NCBI GenBank assembly: GCA_030015575.1 | Contig: CM057347.1 | Coordinates: 406,752,248 to 406,816,247 of the forward strand | DNA from: Agapanthus africanus | Lineage: Eukaryota > Streptophyta > Magnoliopsida > Asparagales > Amaryllidaceae | Length of the DNA stretch: 64,000 bases | Reading direction: 5' to 3' | In this document: positions 55,931-64,000 of the stretch, piece after piece | Position numbering within the stretch: position 1 is the stretch's first letter | How the letters are laid out: every line of letters begins with the position of its first letter | The notes under the pieces: generated by a model | Told to the model about the DNA's origin: nothing | The model's database searches: none | Seen by the model: the letters and a program-made list of their open reading frames with translations, nothing else | Translations under genes and position numbers: made by a program

Positions 55931-56140
55931 CTATGTTTGTTGGCCAAAGTCAAGGCATAGTGTATGGTAGTTATTTGTTACTTTTCTGTTGCATAGATAG
56001 ATGCGTTGGTTTGGGACAGTCGTACTGCTTTGTTGGCCAAAGTCAAGGGTAGGTACGGGTGGGTTCAAATTAACCTGGATAATGACGGGTAGAAATTGAC
56101 ATGTGACTTATGATTTGTTGGCCAAAGTCAAGGTCATAAG
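55931..56140 (+). other. Triple-hairpin array in the C3 leader
   Basis: 55931-55960 (CTATG/CATAG), 56021-56057 (CGTAC/GTACG) and 56107-56140 (CTTATGA/TCATAAG). All three enclose the identical 20-nt TTTGTTGGCCAAAGTCAAGG. The stems differ completely from one another yet each is self-complementary. Confidence 0.8.
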
Positions 56141-56216
56141 AGCATGGGGTAAAAATCACATCGGGGGTTTCTAAAGAAACTGAAACTTTCCAGATATGCG
56201 CGTATCTTCTGGAGTG

Positions 56217-56248
56217 TGATAACGTGAGTGGATTCCATCACGTTATCA
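56217..56248 (+). other. 11-bp perfect hairpin in the C3 leader
   Basis: TGATAACGTGA...TCACGTTATCA with a 10-nt loop, just upstream of the shared phrase TAGTTGGATCCCGAT. C1 and C2 have a different hairpin (AATTTCAA-GTG-TTGAAATT) at this place. Confidence 0.6.
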
Positions 56249-56446
56249 TGCAATGATAGTTGGATCCCGATTCCTACTGATGAGTTGGTTTACTCCTCGG
56301 GTGATCCCGACTAATTCTTCTTTCAGGTTTGGAGGAGAATTTGATGTTACAGTCGGAGGTTTCCTGATTAGATAAATTGATAAGCATTCTGATCTAGGTT
56401 AGAGTGCACGCTGAGTGTTTCTTTTCTCTCTCTCTTTAGTAGCAAC

Positions 56447-59400
56447 CATGGCCTGACCCTGACTATGACTCAGTAACCAAAGTTAACCGAACTTTCTTAA
56501 AACACCGGCTTTTGGATTGTCTGAGTTGCATACCTCATTGCCACTCCTACTTTTACCCTTTTCTCCAGAACACCCCGTATTACTACGAACGTCCACTTCC
56601 ATTGGATAAAACCATCGTATGGTTATATACGAACTCGAAGGAACTTGTTCGAGATTCGAGGATGGTTTCCGGTTCTGGAGAAAATGAATAAGACTATTCA
56701 GTTGTCTTTTCCTTTTACCTTCTCTCAGGTTGCGAGTGCTCCTAGGATTAGGACAGTACACCTATTACGCTTAATAGATAGTCTTCTTCCAAACCATAGG
56801 CTGGTGCCGAACGGTAGGGAATGAAGAAAACCATTTAGCCTAAAAAGGTGTACAGAAGGTAAAGTAAAGACAAATAAAGGGATTAGTAAGAGGGCAAAGT
56901 AAATTGCGACTGCTATTCACGACCAAACCAAGTATTTCTTCGCCACTCCTATTTCACCTTTGTATTTCTCCAGGACACTCCGTATCACTACGAAGATCCA
57001 CCGTTTATTGGATACTCCATCGTATGGTTATATACGAACTCGAAGGAACTTGTTCCTGTTCGGGGATGGATTCTGGTTCAGGAGAAATAGGAATAAGGTT
57101 TTATTCAGTTGTCTTTTATCTTTACCTTCTCTCGGGTTGCGAGTGCTCCTAGGATTAGGAAAGTACACCTATTACACTTAATGGATAGTCTTCTTCCAAA
57201 TCATAGGCTGGTGCCGAACGGTAAGGAAGGAAGAAAACCTTTTAGCCTAACGATGGTGTACAGAAGGTAATGACTAAAGACATATAAAGGGATTTGGAGA
57301 GATGACAAAGAAATATACGGATATAGTTATGAATCTGATAATGGAAGAGGCATTACTAAGAATACCCGGATACCCCTTCGAAACATTCATATGTTTCAGT
57401 TTCACTGTGTATTGTTAAAAGAAAAATGATTTCCCAATTAGCCCTTACTCCAGGGTATGTATTTACCAGGTTTGATTCTCACATCTGTATGGTTTTACAG
57501 ATGATGAGTGGGAGTAAGTTATTGGAAATTGGGTGATCATCCTCATTATATCGGGATTCGTTGTAATTGGTGATATTTGAGGAAATCGCCTGGGTTGTTT
57601 GCCGGACGGCAAATATTTGGTTTTGAATATCCGTTGTTATGTACCAATTTCAAATTGATATATATGTACGTTTATTTTTATAAAGTGAGATATAACTTTT
57701 TGAAATTATATCCATGACATTTACCTATATCAGTGGATGGTTAGGTAAGGAGCATTAAACAGCGGTGTAATTCTTCTTAACCATAAGTACAGTTTTCAAC
57801 CTGCGACACACAGAGAATGAGTTATTAGACTCAGGGGACTTATACAGAGTATTGTATGTTGTCCAGTGTCCATTAGGACAGAGGGGTTGGTACTCGTACT
57901 ATATTCTGTTTACTTGTGACTTCTCTAGTTCTTAGACATGTGTTTCGTAGAAATGCAAGGTATAAGTTTTGAGAAGTTATAGGTATAAGAATAAAGTAGA
58001 GAACCAGGTGTTGCAAGTATCAGAATTCTTCAAGGTGATCAAAGATGTAGATACTTGTGTATGGTATTCAGTTGATAGTAATGATTAAGAGAACTTGCTT
58101 CTCTTTCAGGTTACTCATAATTGGAAGCATTCCTAAGTTGAGTAATGCTGATCGGCCTCTCTCCATTTAGTTGACATGCACTGGAGACAGCTTCATGATT
58201 TGAATCTGGTTCCAATTAAATTAGTGCCTCTTTTTCTATATTGGATATATAATAGTTCATATCTTAACATTGTTAAGGTACGGGGAGTTGTCCGGCTTAT
58301 GCTTAAAACCAGACTTTGGATAACTCAAGGCACGTTTCTGTAATGGCTGTTTGTGGGTTGATCCGGGCTATGACGAGGGTTTACTTTCTTCCATCTGGAA
58401 GATCAATAGTGATATTGTTCCTGACTCGCCACAGTTTTAATAAAAATGGACTTTTTTCAGAAAACAGTAGTGGGAGTATGGTAGAACTGGTAGTGATCCC
58501 AGAACCGCAAATGATTACTAAAAATTTGATAAGAACCTAAAGATTCAATCTGGTTTGACATTCCATTGGCCACTCCGCAGATATGGTGGGTAACCTCAGG
58601 CACTCGAGAGGTACTTCGGTATGCTCAAGGACGGTAACAGGGAGGTTCTTGTTTACCCAGATTTTTCACTACTGTTGTTCCAGGCTATGAGACCCGGCAG
58701 GAGGATGAGTATAGCGTCGTTCTAAACCAGCTTTAGAAGTGCACATGTATATGACTCTGCCAGAGGGTTGTCGTAGTCAGTGGGAGCAGCGGAAACATAG
58801 TGGACAAGTAGCTTATGTCTATTTATGGACTAAAGCAGATATAGCGGAGATAGATCATCTATTTCTGAAGTGACAGTCATGGACTTTGACTTTATCATAA
58901 TAGAGGATGGATCTGTTAAGAAAGTAGTAGGGTGTGATGTCCTGGTATTTGGATGACATACACAGAGTAGGAAGTGAAATTCCTATACTACGATCGGTTA
59001 TACTTTGGTTGTCATACAGTGGTTTCTCCACATAGGATATGGATATTATATCAGATATTCTGGTCACTAGATCTATGGTTTTAGATCTAGATTTGGGTAG
59101 TTTTCCAATCTGGGTACTTAGACAGCATTCTAAAGGTGTTTTAGAATGGACGACTCCTGGCACGGTAGTGTACCTGCAGGTGATGGAGCCACCCTCTCTA
59201 AAGGTGTGTTACAGACTAAAGGGGAGAGGGATGTGTATGATTGGCAGATCACTTGCTTAGGCAATTGAGTCAATCATGAGATGTCAAGTACCACACCAGA
59301 CGTTGTTTTTGCACTAGATGCGATAATGTGATATTAATCCTATCCTGGAGAAACGTTTGGAAGCAGTTTTAGAACATAAGTGGATGTTCTAGGGAAGTGA

Positions 59401-59863
59401 TAACGACAGCCTCTTTTAGGAGACAGTTATCATTCCAGGCTTCCAAGATGACCTGGATGACAGAGTGGCTGTCAGAGTTATAGTTTTCCCTCTGACGAGG
59501 GGTAGTATTTTGGACAGGTGGTCCAAGCGGATACTGAGGGAGGCATGGTGCAGGATACTGATTGGTTTTAGTTGACGATACAGTCTAAGAAGTTTGGATT
59601 TGGAGTTCATTCATGAACTAGGTCCCATCAAATATCCAGACATATTCTAAGATAGGTATTGCTCATTTCGGGAGATGGCTTTCTCCGCGAACTTGAGATA
59701 AAGAGAGATATAGAAAGAAACATCAGGACGGATCACTGGTTGAGGCTATTTCTCGAACGCAATAGTTTCACAAACGAGCTTTGTGAGACTGATTAGTAGA
59801 GGAGCTGGGTGTTCGGTATCACACGGGCTGTGAGTATGCGACATCGCAATAATTAGCCTTGAG
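56447..59863 (+). pseudogene. pol: pol remnant of C3
   Basis: Decayed text in several frames follows C2 pol: integrase/linker pieces near 58190-58320 (LNLVPIKLVP, YLNIVKVRGVV), an RT piece near 58750-58810 (LPEGCRSQWEQ, matching the C2 MTQPEGFVDSGSS region), then RNase H level text to the PPT. Stops and frameshifts are dense. A 402-bp direct duplication lies at 56541-57310. Confidence 0.65.
56541..57310 (+). repeat. 402-bp-period direct duplication within C3 pol remnant
   Basis: Copy 1 about 56541-56900, copy 2 about 56943-57310, sharing long blocks (CGTATGGTTATATACGAACT, GCGAGTGCTCCTAGGATTAG, CATAGGCTGGTGCCGAACGG). No protein similarity recognised. It has no counterpart in C2. Confidence 0.7.
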
Positions 59864-59877
59864 TGCAAGTGGGAGAT
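59864..59877 (+). other. Polypurine tract of C3
   Basis: TGCAAGTGGGAGAT directly before the 3' LTR; identical to C1/C2. Confidence 0.88.
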
Positions 59878-61892
59878 TGTTGGATATAGTGCCCTCAGAG
59901 TCAATTATTGGATCACGGGCACCTGATTGCAATGATTGAGGGAGGACCTATGCCGGTAGGATAATCTTACTCAAGATGATAGTATGCTATCTGGTTTATC
60001 TTTATCATCATGTACTGCTTTAGGTGACCATACAGGTCGCTATTACACGTTGATAGAGCCCTTAGGATTCTTGCTTGACTACCAGCAGTATGATGGCGAT
60101 CATATATGTGGGAGCTGGGGTCTATAAGCACATCCTTAAAGTGGTCCCTAGTTGTGGGAGTTTCGAGACTGGGCATCGATACTCCATTAGTAGACTAGTG
60201 TATACAGTCGAGACCCCGACGAGGGGCGGTGGCTGGTCTCACAAGCCATTGGTGTCAGTTGGTTCACCTAAGATGTATACAGGTGCTCATTAGGTTATGA
60301 GTACTCCGGACAGGACTCACCGGGAACATGCTAGTTGGTATTATACCTGACGTCAGATAGCAGCTCCCTGGTGACATGTGTACAGGTTAGTTCATCGACC
60401 TGAGATCGTCATTTGTCTCGTGTGAGTTCCCACTGTGCTTTGATTACTACCCTACCACGACTCAAAGGAGTCGTGCAAACAGGTTTCAGTTGGGTACAGT
60501 CCCGAGCCACATGGAGGCAGTGAGCGGATCGGCAGGGGTTTCGTCTCTCCCGGTATTGCGGGTGAGATCGCGCTGTGTCTAGAAGAGCCATTACACGAAG
60601 TCCTTGGCCAAGGCAGGAGATTTACCGGTAGGTATTCCAGTAGTATCTCAAGGTATTCTGGGCTACACTCCGACACGACTTGTACCGCTTTTGGGGGTCT
60701 GACTTTTACCAACCCCCTAGGCCCGCCATGCGATGCTCATAGACTAACGGACTGGACTGTACGGATATTATCACTGACAGGCTCAGTAGGGTGTCAGGAT
60801 GAGTTCGCTCATCGACCACCCTTTTGGTCAGTACCTGGTAGCCCATTACATACAGCTAGTACCTCTGACGTGCTAGTGGTTAAATCCACAGCCAATGTAT
60901 TGACGAGTCTTTAGAGTCCCCCACAGACAGTTTTCAAGTTTCGGGCGAAACGTTGTAGAGGCCGTATGATATATGGCAGGGTCCGATCATATACGTGCAG
61001 TAGTGCACGGATCATGATCGAGCGGATCATACTAGTGGGCTTTGGTTTAAGCCGGATTCTAGTATTAGATTTATTGGATTACTTTAGTCTCGTAGCATCC
61101 GCATTCAGTCGGAATGCGGATGCAGGTATGTATATACAGACGAGGGGTATCCTTGTGATCCGTCACGAGTTTACTTTAGATGTTGTCGTATCGTTTTGTT
61201 GTTGCAAACATTTGGATTAATGTTTGTTAATGGAAATTATGAGCATAAAATCATGGTTAAGATCATTAATTTTGACACATGCACAAGTGATGACTCATGG
61301 TCTCTTTTCTTATGCATGTGTCACATTATATGATGGAATTGTGAGTTGATTTGATGAGAGGAGAGAGAGGGGGAGCCAAGGGCAAGGTTGGCTCTTGTAT
61401 TATTCTCTTCTTGCTCTCTTTTTATCATATGAAACACAAAAAAGAAAGATAGCCACTTCTTCTTTTTCTTCCTCTAGCTCATAATCTCCATTAATAGCAA
61501 CACCTTCAACCTCCATCCAAATCAATGGATACAAGAGACAAAGTGATCACAAACATTCTCCACAACACATTGGACACGTCGGCTAGCACACTTCGTGCCC
61601 GAGTTGCTTCGGACGAAGCGGGAGCCCGTAAAAAGGCTCGAAGATGTAGTGCCCTTTCCGATGAGGAGATCAAGACCGGAGATGCCGCGAGGAGTTTGGG
61701 ATGGTGGCCAAAGACTGAAGGACACCAATCGATCGGTATAGCTTTCCAACCTTCTCTCTAGATAGCTAGTTGTAGGTTAATGGTTCGATCCAGGTTTTAA
61801 GCATACGATAGCGCCGGTTTCTAGTTTGAAAAAGTTTTCGTTTCCGCATTTTGGCCTCGTACAGACGGCCGGGGCGCTACCGTAGTGTTACA
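59878..61892 (+). repeat. 3' LTR of C3
   Basis: 2015 bp, TGTTGGATATAGTGCCC...GTGTTACA. Confidence 0.92.
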
Positions 61893-61962
61893 GTTATATA
61901 TATGTACACCTATATAATATATATCATCATAATGATCTGTGCATGTATTCTTATTCATTGCA

Positions 61963-62060
61963 GGGCTGATGTGCCCGATATGAGGGGCTGATGTGCCCGA
62001 TATGAGGGGCCGATATGCCCGATGTGAAGGGCCAATGTGTCCGATATGAGGGCCGATATG
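61963..62060 (+). repeat. 22-bp tandem repeat in the T5 LTR (first cluster)
   Basis: About 4.5 units of GGGGCYGATGTGCCCGATATGA with substitutions. Confidence 0.8.
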
Positions 62061-62258
62061 GAGGAGATGGTCCTCTTGTCGCTAAACTTTCACCTTTTTC
62101 TGTCGGCGAGAGTAATCTTGATCGATCACCGAGTCCTGAACCTGTCGCCAAACTTTGTAAATTTTAAAGGACAGCCGCGGGGGGGCTGCTCTAACTTCAC
62201 CTTAGTAGCGTTCTCCACGGGTGGAGGAGATCTCTTCAGCACGGCAGTCTTTTTATGA

Positions 62259-62330
62259 GGGACTGATGTGCCCGATATGAGGGGCCGATGTGCCCGATAT
62301 GAGGGCCGATATGGGGGCCGATTTGAGGGA
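62259..62330 (+). repeat. 22-bp tandem repeat in the T5 LTR (second cluster)
   Basis: About 3 further units of the same GGCCGATGTGCCCGATATGAG repeat in shortened forms, 200 bp downstream of the first cluster. Confidence 0.75.
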
Positions 62331-63229
62331 ATTTGGGGATTTAGATTGTCTTGATGGACACTGGTTCGCCACGATGAAGATTCCGTGAGGATGACATATT
62401 TTATCCCATACTCCGCATTTATTTGATATGCACTTGCTTCATGTATTAGTAGTACCTGATAGAGTACTTTTCATGACTGTTGCAAATACATATTGTCATA
62501 CTTATGCTATCAGATTACATGTGATAGATTATCGCTGTTAGTACATACTTGCGATTACTGTATGATATTATTTACTATTCACGAGTTGGCAACTCACCCC
62601 CATTATGCCGCAGGGTTTTTAGGTCTGATCATCAGAGTGGTCGTGGCAGGGCACCTTTTTATCTCTACTTTTGCGGATACCGCTACAGTTGGCTGTGTAG
62701 CCGTTTGCTATAGGTGGGTTGCGGTTATCCGATGATGTACATTGTATATTTCTTGTATCTAGTACTCTCCATCTACCACCTTCATGTATTGACTTAGAGA
62801 CGAGTTGTGAGGATTGATGTTGTTTATTCTTATGACTCTGGCTGTCGTGCTTGTGTGAGCCGGCCTTTATATATGTGGATTATCTCATTTCTTCACTATG
62901 GCGTTGTATATCTATTGTGGTGGTTGTTTCTGCCGTTGGGCGAGATTTGCTCCCGTTTGGGGATGTTTTACTTTTATCTTATGTTTGTACCCATTTTGGG
63001 GCTAGCCTTTATAAAGGAGGTGCTGCCGAAATTTTTATGAAAAAAAAGAAAAAAAAAACAAACATTAAGTTTTAAAGTTTTGCATCGAGATTTTTTAAAA
63101 GTGATCTATTTTTCTTTCTTGTAATGGTTTAGATTGCTGGGTTTTTCGGCTTACTTAATTGCGTTACGCCTGTTGACGTTACGTAGTTTAAGTGCCGGTC
63201 ATATGCCCAATTTTGGGTCGTGACAAAAT

Positions 63230-63247
63230 TGGTATCAGAGCGCTAGG
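63230..63247 (+). other. Primer-binding site of T5
   Basis: TGGTATCAGAGCGCTAGG, initiator tRNA-Met type, 4 nt after the LTR end. Confidence 0.85.
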
Positions 63248-63463
63248 TTTTACCTTTCGGAGTGTAGCATGACCTTGGTGTGATGGAGTTGGTAGTTTAA
63301 GCAAAGTAGTGTTGCGTGTGTATGTTCCGCGGCATACTTACGACACGGTGCTCCGCCTGAGTGACCTTAGGACTTATAGCTTGAAATTCCTTTTGTGATT
63401 ATTTATATCCTTGTGACCCGATTTCTGTGTCCTTATCGAATCCTGTTCCCATTTCCACCCTTT

Positions 63464-64000
63464 ATGACGCCGAAGACTATGAGAGCGCAGAGAGCGGCCG
63501 CGAGGGACGAGGTCAGAGTTGACTCGTATGAGACGAGGACTGATCAGGGCGGTACGCCCGTTGTGCAGGAGCAGATTGTTCCACCTTCGACAGACCATAT
63601 GGCTATGCTAGAGGCTGGTATACAGGATTTGCACCAGATGATGGGGTCGTTAGTTGAGGCCATTCGAGCGCAGGGGCAGGCGGTTGTTCCACCCGTTACG
63701 GGGACCGTGTTGGTGCCTACTGTTCAGGCGGTTTTACCTGCAGCTACGGAGGTGATCACCGTATCGTTATCGGAGTTCATGAGGCTGAGGCCTCCGGTTT
63801 TCACTGTCATCGATGCAGCTGAGGATCCGCAGTCGTTTATCGACCGGATGGCCAGGATATGTTGTTCACCTAGATGCTCCGACGCGAGATGGGTGGAGTT
63901 CGTGAGCTTTCGTTTAGAGGGTCTGGCCCAGAAGTGGTACGAGTCCTTAGAGAAGGGCAGAGCCACAGGTCTTTCTCCTATGACTTGGGCTGAGTTTGTG
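63464..64000 (+). CDS. gag: Gag of chromovirus T5, N-terminal 179 residues
   Basis: ATG at 63464 and no stop to the window end, so the gene continues outside. Start MTPKTMRAQRAAARDE, then a helical stretch with LEAGIQDLHQMMGSLVEAI and an Ala/Val/Pro-rich linker. The Gag fold begins at SEFMRLRPPVFTVIDAAEDP, with SFIDRMARIC, FRLEGLAQKWYESL and MTWAEF as in plant Tekay/Del chromoviruses. The ATG is about 235 nt after the primer site. The intact frame suggests a rather young element, although its LTR already carries insertions. Confidence 0.88.
   Translation, partial: MTPKTMRAQRAAARDEVRVDSYETRTDQGGTPVVQEQIVPPSTDHMAMLEAGIQDLHQMMGSLVEAIRAQGQAVVPPVTGTVLVPTVQAVLPAATEVITVSLSEFMRLRPPVFTVIDAAEDPQSFIDRMARICCSPRCSDARWVEFVSFRLEGLAQKWYESLEKGRATGLSPMTWAEFV

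Larger units (their letters stand above)
54154..56446 (+). other. Long structured 5' leader of C3
   Basis: 2.3 kb, no gag. In order: GC-rich pair (54348-54396), two GGCGGG...CGTAGGGG modules (54972-55011, 55105-55139), CGTTAG hairpin (55362-55382), two copies of the GATCCCTTCACCGGG module (55563-55652, 55700-55794), triple hairpin (55931-56140), two further hairpins (56191-56213, 56217-56248) and a GAGT/ACTC hairpin (56282-56295). The pol start region (GTAGCAACCATGG) is at about 56440-56452. Confidence 0.75.
52126..61892 (+). mobile_element. Complete Ty1/copia element C3 (gag-less, pol degenerate)
   Basis: 9767 bp, LTRs 52126-54140 and 59878-61892, both 2015 bp, perfect TSD GTTAT (52121-52125, 61893-61897), primer site 54141-54153, PPT 59864-59877. 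LTRs differ at roughly 100 sites by eye (about 95% identity), mostly transitions, with no net length change. Diverged relative of C1/C2 with the same leader plan. Confidence 0.92.
30863..63225 (+). repeat. 5' LTR of T5 (three pieces)
   Basis: Starts TGTAACACTTTGG, ends GGGTCGTGACA, typical chromovirus LTR ends. The pieces join cleanly once C2 (TSD TGCCT) and C3 (TSD GTTAT) are removed. It contains three families of short direct repeats (51692-51797, 52049-52121, 61963-62330). The left flank, CAGTG (30858-30862), is the predicted TSD. Confidence 0.8.
30863..64000 (+). mobile_element. Ty3/gypsy chromovirus T5 (Tekay/Del-like), 5' part, with nested elements
   Basis: The 5' LTR spans 30863-63225 with C2 and C3 nested in it, then primer site, leader and a gag that is open at the window end. 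Without insertions the LTR is about 3.4 kb (30863-32485, 51668-52125, 61898-63225). The Tekay/Del assignment comes from the gag motif and long LTR; integrase and chromodomain are outside the window. Confidence 0.8.

Noticed and set aside
61963-62060. CRISPR-like regular repeats
   Set aside because: Direct tandem units without unique spacers, in a plant LTR.

Overview
This window is nuclear plant DNA made almost entirely of long terminal repeat (LTR) retrotransposons inserted into one another. The evidence is the range of plant Ty1/copia and Ty3/gypsy gag and pol proteins, LTRs bounded by TG...CA, tRNA primer-binding sites, polypurine tracts and 5-bp target-site duplications (TSDs). I see no host protein gene, rRNA gene, CRISPR array or bacterial feature. 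The setting fits repeat-rich heterochromatin of a large-genome flowering plant; the sequence does not let me name the species.

Layout, left block (1-25323). A minus-strand Ty3/gypsy element (B) enters from the left edge: acidic open frame, zinc-knuckle gag piece, leader, tRNA-Asp-type primer site and LTR. An old plus-strand Ty1/copia element (A, about 4866-25323) follows. Its gag is interrupted by a solo LTR (5217-7285) and by a second LTR insertion (7488-11716, TSD GTGGT), which itself holds a chromovirus-like solo LTR (7845-10706). Its 3' LTR is split by a complete minus-strand copia element, C1 (14739-25100, TSD AGAAG).

Right block (25946-64000) is a nest five levels deep. A chromovirus-like gypsy element (G6) has its gag start cut by copia element C4 (from 26538). 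A C4-type LTR is cut at 30862 by a chromovirus (T5) whose 5' LTR runs 30863-63225 and whose gag opens at 63464 and leaves the window. That one LTR holds two complete copia elements: C2 (32486-51662, minus, TSD TGCCT) and C3 (52126-61892, plus, TSD GTTAT). The pol gene of C2 is split by a complete Athila/Tat-like gypsy element, D7 (36136-44681, minus, TSD CCCAT), which has lost reverse transcriptase, RNase H and integrase.

Main discovery candidate. C1, C2 and C3 have 2.0-2.2 kb LTRs, no recognisable gag, and a 2.3-3.1 kb leader between primer site and pol; C4 keeps only the first part of that leader. The leader carries an ordered series of hairpins shared between diverged members. The core is three consecutive hairpins over 210-217 nt with a near-constant inner sequence (TTTGTTGRCC-N2/3-GTCAAGG) and outer stems that change in compensatory fashion. 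Some stems pair only on the sense strand through G.U wobbles, which points to a function as RNA, for instance packaging, dimerisation, translation or use of a helper's Gag. A separate GC-rich palindrome pair (CCGCGG-NN-CCGCGG twice, about 50 nt) recurs in these copia leaders and in the LTR and leader of the unrelated gypsy element D7.

By-eye LTR comparison gives a rough order of insertion: C3 oldest (about 95% identity), C2 (about 98.4%), C1 (about 99.0%), D7 (about 99.4%). C1 is younger than C2 but its pol is far more decayed, so C1 was probably copied by helper proteins when already defective.
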